Assembly (NCBI GenBank): GCA_018970145.1
Contig: JAGWWY010000004.1
Span: 1 to 64,000 of the forward strand
DNA length: 64,000 bases
Source: Gammaproteobacteria bacterium
Lineage (GTDB): Bacteria; Pseudomonadota; Gammaproteobacteria; Steroidobacterales; Steroidobacteraceae
Direction of reading: 5' to 3'
The position numbers were made by a program, and so were the translations under genes. Shown one piece after another: positions 44,630 through 53,643 of this stretch. A model generated the notes under the pieces. That model saw only the letters and a list, made by a program, of their open reading frames with translations. It was not told the origin of the DNA and ran no database searches. Every line of letters begins with the position of its first letter. Positions within the stretch are counted from its first letter, which is position 1.

Positions 44630-45280
44630 TCAGCGCAGACCTTGGATGTAGCTTGCGAGGTTGCGCATATCTTCTTCGGTCAGTCGCTTGGCGATCGTGG
44701 CCATCATATGACCATTACGCGACTTGGTCGGCTCGCCGGTGTTCACGTCGCGATAGCGCTGGTCGTTCTGGTAGTCGAGCAGTTGCTTGACCGTGTAGAC
44801 CGAGTGCTGCGCGCGTAAAGCGGGATAGGCCGCGCTCGTTGCACCGAGACCCGCCGGTCCGTGACAGGACGTGCAGGAGGGAATGTTGCGAGCACGATCG
44901 CCGCCGCGATAGAGAGCCTCACCGGCTTTGTAGGTGGCGCTGTCGGCTTCGAGCCCCGCTGGCGTTTGACGCGAGAAGTAAGCGGCGAGATCCGCAATGT
45001 CCTCGTCGGTCAGCGCAATCGCCATCGGCCACATCACCGCATTGTTGCGATGTCCGGCGCGAAAAATGGTGAGCTGCTCGGTGACGTAAGCCGCGCCCTG
45101 GCCGGCGAGGTTTGGCCACTCGGGGTTGACGCTGTTGCCATTCGGGCCATGACAGGCCGTACAAACGGCAGCTTTGGTAGCACCGGCTTCGGGATTGCCA
45201 CGAGCCTCGACGGTGGGCGAGCAGAGCGCCGCCACGGCAAGAGCGGCGAGTAGGCGGATGCTGGAGTTGACGGTGAACAT
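44630..45280 (-). CDS. Dihaem cytochrome c4
   Basis: 216 residues from ATG 45280 (GGAG upstream; frame opens at 45310). Signal peptide then two cytochrome c domains with CTACHGPNG (near 45) and CTSCHGPAG (near 140). Met ligands lie in NAVMWPMAI and RNGHMMATI. Cytochrome c4 carries electrons from the bc1 complex to terminal oxidases such as cbb3. Upstream of dsbA, divergent from engB. Confidence 0.93.
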   Translation of the reverse strand: MFTVNSSIRLLAALAVAALCSPTVEARGNPEAGATKAAVCTACHGPNGNSVNPEWPNLAGQGAAYVTEQLTIFRAGHRNNAVMWPMAIALTDEDIADLAAYFSRQTPAGLEADSATYKAGEALYRGGDRARNIPSCTSCHGPAGLGATSAAYPALRAQHSVYTVKQLLDYQNDQRYRDVNTGEPTKSRNGHMMATIAKRLTEEDMRNLASYIQGLR

Positions 45281-45366
45281 GTTCGGACGGCTCCGGACGG
45301 TCTGATTCAAGCGCGGGAGTTTACACTACCACCCGTTTCAGGTGCCTTATCGGGCAGGCGGTTTCC

Positions 45367-45972
45367 GTGTCGCGTTTTCCCCATGTGGAGTTCTTGTTGA
45401 GTGTGGCTGCACCGGTGCAGTTTCCGCCGGATGCGGGTGCTGAGGTGGCGATTGCCGGGCGGTCAAATGCAGGCAAATCCAGTGCAATCAACGCCATTGC
45501 CGAGCGCAAGGCACTCGCCCGAACCAGCAAGACGCCGGGCCAAACCCGGCTGCTCAACTACTTCGAGCTCGAGGAAAGCCACCGTATCGTGGATTTGCCG
45601 GGTTATGGCTATGCCGCCGTGCGTCCCGATGAGCGGCGCAAGTGGGCGCCGTTGATCGATGCCCTGCGGGCGCGAACGAGTTTGAAGGGGCTTTGTCTGA
45701 TCGTCGATTCGAGAAGAGGCTTGCGGGATGAGGATTTTGGTCTGATCGAATGGGCGGACCCCACGCGGCGCGGCGTCCATGTGCTGCTCTCGAAGGCCGA
45801 CAAATTGAACCAAGCCGAGCGGGCGGCTGTCCTGAAAGACTCCCGCGCACAGCTCGGCAGCCTTGCGAGCGTACAGGTGTTTTCGGCCCACTCTGGGCTC
45901 GGGGTCAAGGAGGCCCAAACGGCTTTGGCAGCGCTCTGGGGGCGGGATAAAAAAACCCCCGACGGCCCATAG
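45367..45972 (+). CDS. engB: EngB/YihA, ribosome-biogenesis GTPase
   Basis: 201 residues from GTG 45367. G motifs: G1 GRSNAGKSSAINA, G3 DLPGYGYA, G4 SKADKLNQ and G5 FSAHSG. Essential in many bacteria for 50S maturation. Its stop codon overlaps the hairpin that ends the convergent polA transcript. Confidence 0.96.
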   Translation: MSRFPHVEFLLSVAAPVQFPPDAGAEVAIAGRSNAGKSSAINAIAERKALARTSKTPGQTRLLNYFELEESHRIVDLPGYGYAAVRPDERRKWAPLIDALRARTSLKGLCLIVDSRRGLRDEDFGLIEWADPTRRGVHVLLSKADKLNQAERAAVLKDSRAQLGSLASVQVFSAHSGLGVKEAQTALAALWGRDKKTPDGP

Positions 45973-45984
45973 GGCTGCCGGGGG
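45949..45984 (-). terminator. polA-side terminator at the end of engB
   Basis: Stem CCCCCG-A-CGGCCC/GGGCTGCCGGGGG (45956-45968 and 45972-45984) with one mismatch, followed on the minus strand by seven T (45955-45949). It would end transcripts from polA (stop at 46178), leaving a 3' leader of about 200 nt. It overlaps the last engB codons. Confidence 0.8.
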
Positions 45985-46177
45985 CAGACATAACCCGGCA
46001 CAGGTCTAGAGGCCGGGACCCGCTCAGGGAGGGAAGAAGCGGGGAACGTGATACGTTCGGTAAGTCAGACCTCTGAGCGGCTGAAATAGTTCCGCCATAG
46101 ACGACAAAAATATCGTTACGGATCAGTAATTTGAGTCGTGGTTTATCCGTCACGCTGTGGCTGACATGCCACAGATT

Positions 46178-48955
46178 TCAGTGCGCCTCGTCCCAGTTTC
46201 GGCCGACGCCGATGTCCACCTTGAGCGGAACTTTCAGCGCATCACCACCGGCTGCGATCATGGCTGTGCATACCGCCTCGCGGACCCGCTCGACCGCCGT
46301 CTCGACTACCTCGAGTACGAGTTCATCGTGAACTTGCATGATCAGTTTCGCCGATCCTTCGGCGTCATCACGGCTCCAACGATCGACCGCAATCATGGCA
46401 AGTTTAATGAGGTCGGCCGCAGTACCCTGCATCGGCGCGTTGATGGCGCTGCGCTCGGCGTATTGCTGCATGGCACGATTACGAGAGCGAATATCGGGCA
46501 GATACAGCCGTCGGCCAAAGACGGTTTCGACATAGCCGAGTTCGCGCGCCTGTTCGCGAGTGCGATCCATGTAAGCCTTCACACCTGGATAGCGGGCGAA
46601 GTAGAGCTCGACGTAGCGCTGAGCAGAGCTGCGATCGATACCGAGTTGTCGGGCGAGACCGAAAGCCGACATGCCATAGATCAGGCCGAAATTGATCGCC
46701 TTAGCAGAGCGTCTTTGATCGGGCGTGACGTCCTCGAGGGCCACATCGAACACCTCGGCTGCCGTTGCCTGGTGCACGTCGCGATCGGCCGCAAAAGCGG
46801 CGAGCAAACCGCCATCGCCTGACAAGTGCGCCATGATGCGCAATTCGATCTGCGAGTAATCCGCTGCGAGCAGCAGTGATCCTCGTGGTGCGATGAAAGC
46901 TTGACGGATACGCCGACCTTCTGGAGTTCGGATCGGAATATTTTGAAGATTGGGGTCGGTCGATGAGAGTCGACCGGTTTGTGCCACTGCTTGATGATAG
47001 GAAGTGTGGATGCGGCCCGTCTTCGGATCGGCCTGCAGCGGTAGTTTTTCGGTATATGTACTACGCAACTTGGCGATGCTGCGATAGTCGAGGATCAACT
47101 GCGGCAGCTTGTATGATTCTGCCAACTCTTCGAGCACATCCTCTGCGGTCGATGGCTGACCGGTCGGCGTTTTACGCAGCACTGGGATCTGCATTTTCTC
47201 GAACAGAATCTGCTGTAACTGCTTCGGTGAGTCGACGTTGAATTCCGTCCCTGCTTCTTGGTGCGCCGCTGCCTGCAATTCGGCAGCACGTTGCGCGAGT
47301 TCACTGCTCTGAACTCGCAGCATGTCACGATCGATCAAAACACCGTGACGCTCCATGCGTTGCAGCACGGCTACGAGAGGTTGCTCGAACTGCTCGTACA
47401 ATATTTTAAGCAACGGCTCATGATCGATTGCTGGCCACAAGGTGCGATGCAAGCGCAGCGTGATGTCGGCATCCTCGGCGGCATACTCTGCAGCGCGCTC
47501 GATCGACACCTGATTGAATGGAATCTGTTTGGCGCCTTTGCCCGCAACATCCTCGTAGTGAATGGTTTTGATACCGAGGTAGTTCTCTGCGGCAGAATCC
47601 ATATCGTGTCGCGTCGCCACGCTGTTCCACACGTACGACTCCAGCATCGAGTCGTATGCCATACCGCGCAGCTCTATGCCGTGATTGGCGAGTACGTGTG
47701 CGTCGTATTTGAGATGGTGCCCTAGTTTGGCGTGTCGTTCGCTTTCGAGCAGCGGACGCAAGCGCGCGAGGACTGCCTCGCGGTCGAGTTGTGCGGGCGC
47801 GCCGACGTAGTCATGAGTGAGCGGCACGTAGGCAGCGTGGCCCGGCTCGATGCAGAATGAGACACCGACAATCCGCGCTTCACGATAGTCGAGACTCGTT
47901 GTTTCCGTATCAAAGGCGAACAGGCTCGCTTTCTCGAGCGCGGCAATCCAGTGATCGAGATGCGCGATTTCCAGCACGGTCTCGTAGCGTCGTGGCGCCT
48001 CGGTGACGCGCGGGTCGCGCTCGAGAGCGTGTGTACTGATAGACGGTGGCGCAACCGATGGACTCGGAGTCTCACCTTTGGTCGAGCGGTCGTCGCTCGT
48101 AGCGTCTCCACCTAAACTGCGTAATAAGGCACGGAATTCCATGCGCGTATAGATTTCCCGCAAGCGCGAGTCGTCGGTAGCGCGACGCGTCAGGTCGTTC
48201 GCCTCGATTGGCAATTCCAGATCACAACGGATCGTCGCGAGCTGCCTCGACAACTCGAGCGTCGAAAGCCCAGCGCGCAGGTTCTCGCCAACTTTACCGC
48301 TGATCTCCTCGGCATGTGCGACGAGATTATCGAGGGTTTGATATTGGCCGAGCCATTTGGCCGCCGTTTTGGGGCCTACTTTTTCGATGCCCGGTATGTT
48401 GTCCGAGGTGTCACCGACGAGCGCAAGGTAGTCGATGATCTGCTCGGGCCACACATCGAATTTGGCTTTCACGCCATCGCGATCGTAGAGGCTTCCCGAC
48501 ATTGTGTTTATGAGGGTGATGTGCTCGCTGACGAGCTGGCACATATCTTTGTCGCCGGTGGAGATCAGCACTTGTTGACCTGCCGCGGCGGCGCGCCGAG
48601 CCAGTGTTCCGATGACGTCATCGGCTTCGACACCGCCGACGCGTAACAGCGGCAGTCCCAAGGCTTCGACCGTCTCGAGCAGTGGCTGCACCTGAGCCCG
48701 CAGATCATCGGGCATCGGGGGCCTATGCGATTTGTACTCGGCAAATATTTCGTCCCGAAATGTTTTGCCTGGCGCATCGAAAACCACAGCAAACTGCGTG
48801 GCCTCGTACTCACGCAAGAATTTCAGCAACATATTGACGACGCCGAGTACGGCGCCGGTCGGTTCACCGCGTGAGTTGGTGAAAGGCGGTAGGGCGTGGA
48901 AAGCCCGATAGAGATACGAAGAACCGTCGATGAGGACGAGGTCGGCCTTGTTCAC
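46178..48955 (-). CDS. polA: DNA polymerase I
   Basis: 925 residues with all three domains. The 5'-3' exonuclease domain is at 1-290 (LVLIDGSSYLYRAFHALPP, GIEKVGPKTAAKWL). The 3'-5' exonuclease starts near 330 and keeps its metal residues (FAFDTETTSLDY). The polymerase domain has motif A (LAADYSQIELRIMAHLSGD), the O-helix (RRSAKAINFGLIYGMSAFGL) and motif C (QVHDELVLEV). Repair and Okazaki-fragment processing. Monocistronic. Confidence 0.97.
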   Translation of the reverse strand: MNKADLVLIDGSSYLYRAFHALPPFTNSRGEPTGAVLGVVNMLLKFLREYEATQFAVVFDAPGKTFRDEIFAEYKSHRPPMPDDLRAQVQPLLETVEALGLPLLRVGGVEADDVIGTLARRAAAAGQQVLISTGDKDMCQLVSEHITLINTMSGSLYDRDGVKAKFDVWPEQIIDYLALVGDTSDNIPGIEKVGPKTAAKWLGQYQTLDNLVAHAEEISGKVGENLRAGLSTLELSRQLATIRCDLELPIEANDLTRRATDDSRLREIYTRMEFRALLRSLGGDATSDDRSTKGETPSPSVAPPSISTHALERDPRVTEAPRRYETVLEIAHLDHWIAALEKASLFAFDTETTSLDYREARIVGVSFCIEPGHAAYVPLTHDYVGAPAQLDREAVLARLRPLLESERHAKLGHHLKYDAHVLANHGIELRGMAYDSMLESYVWNSVATRHDMDSAAENYLGIKTIHYEDVAGKGAKQIPFNQVSIERAAEYAAEDADITLRLHRTLWPAIDHEPLLKILYEQFEQPLVAVLQRMERHGVLIDRDMLRVQSSELAQRAAELQAAAHQEAGTEFNVDSPKQLQQILFEKMQIPVLRKTPTGQPSTAEDVLEELAESYKLPQLILDYRSIAKLRSTYTEKLPLQADPKTGRIHTSYHQAVAQTGRLSSTDPNLQNIPIRTPEGRRIRQAFIAPRGSLLLAADYSQIELRIMAHLSGDGGLLAAFAADRDVHQATAAEVFDVALEDVTPDQRRSAKAINFGLIYGMSAFGLARQLGIDRSSAQRYVELYFARYPGVKAYMDRTREQARELGYVETVFGRRLYLPDIRSRNRAMQQYAERSAINAPMQGTAADLIKLAMIAVDRWSRDDAEGSAKLIMQVHDELVLEVVETAVERVREAVCTAMIAAGGDALKVPLKVDIGVGRNWDEAH

Positions 48956-48972
48956 GACGGTGTGCGATCAAT

Positions 48973-49001
48973 GCCGGACGGCGCGCGTCGCACCGTCCGG
49001 C
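48973..49001 (-). terminator. Hairpin after the HiPIP gene
   Basis: Perfect 9-bp stem GCCGGACGG/CCGTCCGGC just past the HiPIP stop (49013) and before polA. No T-run, so the termination role is uncertain. Confidence 0.5.
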
Positions 49002-49012
49002 TGATCAATGAT

Positions 49013-49351
49013 TTAAGCGACGCCGGGGGCCTTCACGTAGACCTTGCACCAGCCCGCATTCTTCACGAGTTTGCCCGGGAAGAGATTGCACTTGCCTTGA
49101 GCGGCCTTACGGTCCTTCTCGGCCCACTGCAGACAGTTGCCGCAGATCTGGCCAGGCTTGTGGTTCGGATTCGCCTTGGCATCAACTTTCTTGGCGTCTT
49201 CGACGTAACCCAAGGCTTTCGCAGCCGGTTCGTCAACTTTGAGTGCAGGCAACGCGGCTTGCGCTTGCGCCGTTTCGACGGCGACACCGATCGCAGAAAG
49301 ACCAAGGACGCTGGCGCCGATCACTTGGCGACGGGTCAGTTTGTCAGTCAT
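49013..49351 (-). CDS. High-potential iron-sulfur protein (HiPIP)
   Basis: 112 residues. A Tat signal (KLTRRQVIGASVLGLS) is followed by the HiPIP fold with four cluster Cys in the order CGNC...KCNLFPGK...GWCKVY near residues 70-105. HiPIPs are periplasmic one-electron carriers with a [4Fe-4S] 3+/2+ cluster, often donating to cytochrome c or oxidases. Stand-alone gene with its own hairpin downstream. Confidence 0.93.
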   Translation of the reverse strand: MTDKLTRRQVIGASVLGLSAIGVAVETAQAQAALPALKVDEPAAKALGYVEDAKKVDAKANPNHKPGQICGNCLQWAEKDRKAAQGKCNLFPGKLVKNAGWCKVYVKAPGVA

Positions 49352-49514
49352 GGCAAATTCCTTTTCGTCTGGGGTTACTGATCAGTTGGCATTATACCGA
49401 TTCGTCAGTAGAACTCGTGACGATGCAGCGACAGGTGCGCTGGGACCGACACCGTTCGTGTCGCAAATGAGACTCGCTCGCGATACGGTGCGCAGTTACG
49501 GGTCGCCCTGACCG

Positions 49515-49655
49515 TTATTCGGGCGAGGACTCGGCGGCGGGCTTGATGACAACTTTGGCGTCGTCATCGGGAAGGTACAAGGGTCCGGTTTGGCCGCAGC
49601 CGGCGAGGTAAAGGCTCGCCACGACACAGATCAAGCCGATCAGTCGCGAGTTCAC
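49515..49655 (-). CDS. lptM: LptM/YifL-type small lipoprotein
   Basis: 46 residues from GTG 49655, which forms a GTGA overlap with the upstream gene. The longer frame up to 49865 is a shadow of that gene. Lipobox in SLYLAGC, and the mature start CGQTGPLYLPDDD matches the CG.xGPLYxP pattern of LptM, which binds LptD-LptE and helps its maturation. Last gene of the arginine operon. Confidence 0.85.
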   Translation of the reverse strand: MNSRLIGLICVVASLYLAGCGQTGPLYLPDDDAKVVIKPAAESSPE

Positions 49656-50056
49656 GACGGCACCACCCGCCCATCTCGCAGCGCGAGCCAACCGCGCAAC
49701 ACGCGATAGAGAACCCAGATTCCGATCACCAAAAAGCCGAGTGCTGCGGTGGCGAACCCGACGAGGATCAGCATCAGCGGTGCAGAGAGTGCGAGAACGA
49801 CGAGACTGGTGAAGAACGCCCACCAGAATGTGCGGATCTGCCAGCGGAAGTGGCTCTCGAGCCACGTCTCGCGAGCTTCGCTACGACGCGCATAGTTCAT
49901 CACGACGGCAACGATCGAGGGCAGCCCAAAAATAAAACTGCCGACGATCGTCGCGGCACCGGTGATCCCGATCAGTACTGAAAGCGCGTGCAGACCGTAG
50001 ATCACGTGCGTATAGGTGATGAGCGATGGATCCGGTGTGCGTATGAAATCGTTCAT
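49652..50056 (-). CDS. DUF4870-like small membrane protein
   Basis: 134 residues from ATG 50056 (ATGA overlap with the upstream gene). Three helices (YGLHALSVLIGITGAATIVG; FWWAFFTSLVVLALSAPL; ATAALGFLVIGIWVLY), with the family-like ESHFRWQIRTFW between them. Role unknown. Confidence 0.75.
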   Translation of the reverse strand: MNDFIRTPDPSLITYTHVIYGLHALSVLIGITGAATIVGSFIFGLPSIVAVVMNYARRSEARETWLESHFRWQIRTFWWAFFTSLVVLALSAPLMLILVGFATAALGFLVIGIWVLYRVLRGWLALRDGRVVPS

Positions 50057-50490
50057 CGGCGATTGATCACGGCCATGGTGATCCGTGAGATACAAACGAG
50101 CTGACTGCGATCATTGTGAATTTCGATGGACCAGACCTGACTGCGTGAGCCGGCATGCAGAAGGTAGGTGGTGCCGGTGACTCGCTCGCCTTTCGGGACC
50201 GGACGCAGATGGTTCGCGTTGATCTCTTGCCCGAGTACGCGATGCGCATCATCCATCGTAGCGTTCGAGGCTGTGCTCGCGAGTGTCTCGGCAAACGCAA
50301 CCGAGGCGCCGCCATGCAACACACCCATGGGCTGACAGCTGCGTTCATCCACGGGCATCGTGCCGCGCAGGAAATTCGGGCCAATCTCGGTAAAGACGAT
50401 GCCGAGGCCTTCGACCATCGTGTCTTTGGCGTATGAGTTGAGTCCCTCAAGCGTGAGATCGGCGCGCCAGGGTACCGGAAGTCCGCTCAT
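50053..50490 (-). CDS. Hotdog-fold acyl-CoA thioesterase (PaaI/YdiI family)
   Basis: 145 residues. The signature GVLHGGASVAFAETLAS contains the catalytic Glu of YdiI/MenI-type enzymes; VLGQEINANHLRPV and GSRSQVWSIEIHND are also typical. Hydrolyses an aromatic or aliphatic acyl-CoA; substrate unknown. It overlaps argH by 4 bp, so it is expressed with arginine genes, possibly without metabolic connection. Confidence 0.88.
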   Translation of the reverse strand: MSGLPVPWRADLTLEGLNSYAKDTMVEGLGIVFTEIGPNFLRGTMPVDERSCQPMGVLHGGASVAFAETLASTASNATMDDAHRVLGQEINANHLRPVPKGERVTGTTYLLHAGSRSQVWSIEIHNDRSQLVCISRITMAVINRR

Positions 50491-51689
50491 TTTTCGTTCA
50501 CCTGGTTCGCTCGTAGTTCGATGCCGATGCGGCGATAAGCTTCGCGGAACGGAATGCCCTCGTTGACCACGAGTTGATTGGCGCGTTCTGCGGCGTGGAT
50601 GGTGGGATCGAGATCGATGTTCTCACGTTTGAAGCGCATCGCGTCGATTGCAGGTGGCAGGATGGCCGTGCTGGCGAGTGCGAGGTCGATGCCGCGGAAC
50701 AGCGGCAGCTTCAGTAATTGCAGATCCCGCTGATAGCCCGACGGTAGTTTCGCGAAAATACCGAGCGCTTCGACGAGGCAGCCGTGCGCAGTCGCCGTTC
50801 TGCCGCGGAGCAACTCGAAAACGTCGGGATTACGTTTTTGCGGCATGATCGACGAGCCCGTCGTGAACTCATCCGGTAGTTCGAGGAAAGCAAATTCTTG
50901 GGTGTAATAGAGGCAGACATCGGCTGCGAATCGGCCGAGGTCTTGCATCAATAACACGATCTCGAACAAGAGGTGCGATTCGGCCTTGCCGCGCGAAAGC
51001 TGCACCGCCGTGACCGGTTCGTGCACGGATTCGAAGTCGAGTGCACGAGTGGTGGCATCGCGATCGAGCGGTAAACCCGGGGTGCCGTAACCTGCTGCGG
51101 AACCAAGCGGATTCTTGCCGAGGCGCCGCTGCACGGCGCGCAAGCCTGCCGCATCGTCACGAAGTTCGGCTGCAAAGCCGCCGGCCCACAGGGCCACCGA
51201 ACTCGGCATCGCTTGTTGCATGTGGGTGTAGCCGGGCAGATCGAGGTCGCCTTCGCGAGCGGCGAGTCGTGACAGCGCGAGCGCGACAGCTTCGGCACCT
51301 TCGGCGATCTGCAGGGTGACATCGCGCAGATACAGGCGAAGCGCGGTGAGAACTTGATCGTTGCGTGAGCGACCGAGATGCACTCGTCCGCCCGCAGCAC
51401 CGATGAGTGCCGTCAGACGCCTCTCGAGCGCCGTCTGGCCATCTTCATCGCCGAGCTCGATCTGCCAATCGCCTTTGGCATGCGAGGCGATCAAGGACTC
51501 GAGACCACTCTCGATGGCTTCGCAGTCTTCGGCCGAGAGCAGCTCCTGCGCGTGCAACATTTGGGCATGGGCGATCGAGGCGCGTGCATCGTAGGGGACG
51601 AGGCGCTCATCGAGAGCGTGATCTTCGCCCGCCGTGTATTGCAGCACGCGCTCATCGAGCGGTACGCCCTTATCCCAGAGTCGTGTCAT
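50487..51689 (-). CDS. argH: Argininosuccinate lyase
   Basis: 400 residues, shorter than the usual ~460, as in other acetylornithine-type arginine clusters. Splits argininosuccinate into arginine and fumarate. The fumarase/aspartase signature TGSSIMPQKRNPD is intact, as are GRVHLGRSRNDQV near residue 105 and PGYTHMQQAMPSS near 150 with the catalytic His. N-terminus RLWDKGVPLDERVLQYTAG. Overlaps argB and the thioesterase gene by 4 bp each. Confidence 0.93.
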   Translation of the reverse strand: MTRLWDKGVPLDERVLQYTAGEDHALDERLVPYDARASIAHAQMLHAQELLSAEDCEAIESGLESLIASHAKGDWQIELGDEDGQTALERRLTALIGAAGGRVHLGRSRNDQVLTALRLYLRDVTLQIAEGAEAVALALSRLAAREGDLDLPGYTHMQQAMPSSVALWAGGFAAELRDDAAGLRAVQRRLGKNPLGSAAGYGTPGLPLDRDATTRALDFESVHEPVTAVQLSRGKAESHLLFEIVLLMQDLGRFAADVCLYYTQEFAFLELPDEFTTGSSIMPQKRNPDVFELLRGRTATAHGCLVEALGIFAKLPSGYQRDLQLLKLPLFRGIDLALASTAILPPAIDAMRFKRENIDLDPTIHAAERANQLVVNEGIPFREAYRRIGIELRANQVNEK

Positions 51690-52633
51690 GCGCGCGCCGA
51701 GTGTGCAGCGGCAAGTTCCGCGGGCGCCAGCTTGCCGATATCGGCGACAACGAGTGTGCCGGTGCCTTCGTTGGTAAAGACCTCGGCTAGAATCGCATCG
51801 GCCGCCTTGTAAGCAATGACGTGCACGCGCTGCACACCACCTTGGATTGCCGCCTCGATCGCTTTTGCCTTTGGCAACATGCCATCGACGAGACGCTTTT
51901 CGTCTTTGAGACGCTTAAGACCCGCGAGGTCGGTGTACGAGATCACCGAGGTGGGGTCCTCGACGCGCTCGAGAATCCCGGGGGCGCCCGTGCAGAGCAC
52001 CAGTTTCTCCGCACCGAGGGCAGCGCCGATCGCGGCAGCCACGGTATCGGCATTGATGTTGAGCAGCGTGCCCGAGTCGTCGCTCGAAAGCGGCGAGATG
52101 ACGGGCATCAAGCCGTTATCGAGCAGTTTGCGGATGACGTCGGTATCGATGTAGTCGATATCACCGACGAAACCGTAGTCGACGGTGGCATCGCTGCTCT
52201 GCAGTTTCACCGGCGCGCGCTTGTGTGCCTGGATGAGACCGGCATCCACACCGCTGATGCCGATGGCCGGCACGTCGAGTTCGCGACAGGTCGCGAGAAT
52301 GCGGGTGTTGATGAGACCACTCAGTACCATCGCCGTAGCATCGATCGAACGCTCGTCCGTGACGCGACGACCCTCGATCATCTGCGTGGGCACGCCGAGT
52401 TTCTCGGTCACTTCGGTCAACTGCGGACCGCCCCCGTGCACGAAGACGACGCGAACGCCGAGTGTGTGCAGGATCGCGATCTGCTCGATGATGTTGCGTG
52501 TCGCTTCCGGATCGCCAAAGACTCCGCCGCCCGCCTTCACGACGAAGGTCTTGCCTTTGAACAGACGGATATAAGGCGCTGCACCACGCAGGGCACGGAT
52601 CACGGCCGAGGGGTCGGGGCGATGCATGATCAT
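51686..52633 (-). CDS. argB: N-acylglutamate kinase
   Basis: 315 residues, a stand-alone amino-acid-kinase domain. It has no C-terminal GNAT domain, unlike the fused ArgA-ArgB of Xanthomonas. The phosphate-binding Gly-rich loops are VVKAGGGVFGD and VFVHGGGPQLT; TLLNINADTVAAAIGAALGA and LVDGMLPKAKAIEAAI are family signatures. Phosphorylates N-acetyl- (or N-succinyl-) glutamate. The extended N-terminal helix (AVIRALRGAAPYIRLF) is typical of hexameric, arginine-sensitive forms. Confidence 0.92.
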   Translation of the reverse strand: MIMHRPDPSAVIRALRGAAPYIRLFKGKTFVVKAGGGVFGDPEATRNIIEQIAILHTLGVRVVFVHGGGPQLTEVTEKLGVPTQMIEGRRVTDERSIDATAMVLSGLINTRILATCRELDVPAIGISGVDAGLIQAHKRAPVKLQSSDATVDYGFVGDIDYIDTDVIRKLLDNGLMPVISPLSSDDSGTLLNINADTVAAAIGAALGAEKLVLCTGAPGILERVEDPTSVISYTDLAGLKRLKDEKRLVDGMLPKAKAIEAAIQGGVQRVHVIAYKAADAILAEVFTNEGTGTLVVADIGKLAPAELAAAHSARA

Positions 52634-53643
52634 CGTTGAGATACTCCAGTCGAAAGCAGTCGATGTAACACCGCCATCTGGGCGGGCAAACGGTTGTAAG
52701 CCTCTTGCAGCACGATGCTGCGCGGACCGTCAAGAATGTCATCGGCAACAGCAACGTTGCGTCGCACCGGCAAGCAATGCATGAACTTGCAGTCCTTTGC
52801 AGCCGTATCGAACCAGGATTCATGCACGCACCAGTCGCTGAGCTTGGCGCGCAGCGCGGCATCGGCGGCTGCATCACCATAATGCGCGGTCGAGCCCCAT
52901 TCTTTGGCGTAGAGCACATGTGCGCCTTGCATGGCGGCCGCACGATCGGTGGTCTCAGTGACCGAGCCGCCCGAGGCCACTGCAGCAGCGCGTGCTTTGT
53001 CCATCATCTGCGGCGGCAACGCGTAACCTTCTGGACGCAAGACGACCACTTCCATGCCGCGTTGGGCGGCCATGTGCACGGTGGCTGCCGGAACGGCAAG
53101 CGGCGTAACTCGCGGATGATTCGCCCACGACAGCACGAACTTCGCACGCTGTGGGACTTTCCGATCTTCGAGCGTCTTCCAGTCGGCAAGCGCCTGACAG
53201 GGATGATTGATGGCGGACTCGAGATTGATCAGCGGTTTGTCAATGACCGACGCCATCGCTTTGAAAGCGGTTTCGGCCAGATCGTAGTGCAAATCTTTGC
53301 CTTCCGCGAAAGCACGAATTCCGAGTGCATCGGCAAAGGAGGCGAGCACGGGCAAGCCTTCGCGCACATGCTCTGCTGCGCCGCCGTTCATGACGGCGCC
53401 GGTACGAGTTTCGAGTTGCCACGTGCCCTGACCCGGCGTGATGACGAACGATGAGCCGCCAAGTCGCATCATCCCCACTTGGAACGACGACAACGTACGC
53501 AGCGACGGGTTGAAAAACACCAAGCCAAGGATTTTGCCGGCGAGCGCCTGAGGCTCGGGGTGCTTCTCGAGGTGTTGCGCCAGCGCGATTAAATCAAGGA
53601 CTTCCTCGCGGCTAAAATCTGCCAGATCGAGGAAACGATTCAT
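52630..53643 (-). CDS. argF': N-acylornithine carbamoyltransferase (AOTCase/SOTCase family)
   Basis: 337 residues from ATG 53643, overlapping argD by 4 bp. It belongs to the acylornithine branch, not OTCase: FFNPSLRTLSSFQVG near 44, the W-containing GQGTWQLETRTGAVMNG, HPCQALAD near 150, YAKEWGS and HCLPVRRN near 300. The position equal to Glu92 of Xanthomonas AOTCase, which reads out acetyl versus succinyl, is Ala90 here (NGGAAEHVRE). Published E92A/P/S/V mutants turn AOTCase into SOTCase, so succinylornithine is the predicted substrate. Not tested. Confidence 0.88.
   Translation of the reverse strand: MNRFLDLADFSREEVLDLIALAQHLEKHPEPQALAGKILGLVFFNPSLRTLSSFQVGMMRLGGSSFVITPGQGTWQLETRTGAVMNGGAAEHVREGLPVLASFADALGIRAFAEGKDLHYDLAETAFKAMASVIDKPLINLESAINHPCQALADWKTLEDRKVPQRAKFVLSWANHPRVTPLAVPAATVHMAAQRGMEVVVLRPEGYALPPQMMDKARAAAVASGGSVTETTDRAAAMQGAHVLYAKEWGSTAHYGDAAADAALRAKLSDWCVHESWFDTAAKDCKFMHCLPVRRNVAVADDILDGPRSIVLQEAYNRLPAQMAVLHRLLSTGVSQR

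Noticed and set aside
49515-49865. 116-codon frame as one protein
   Set aside because: Only the last 46 codons make sense (lipoprotein signal and LptM motif). The first part is out-of-frame DNA of the upstream membrane-protein gene.
51821-52639. 272-codon frame opposite argB
   Set aside because: Shadow of argB; composition is unlike a natural protein.
52630-53643. Ordinary ornithine carbamoyltransferase
   Set aside because: FFNPSLRT, WQLETRTG and HCLPVRRN belong to the acylornithine branch, and OTCase ornithine-loop signatures are absent.
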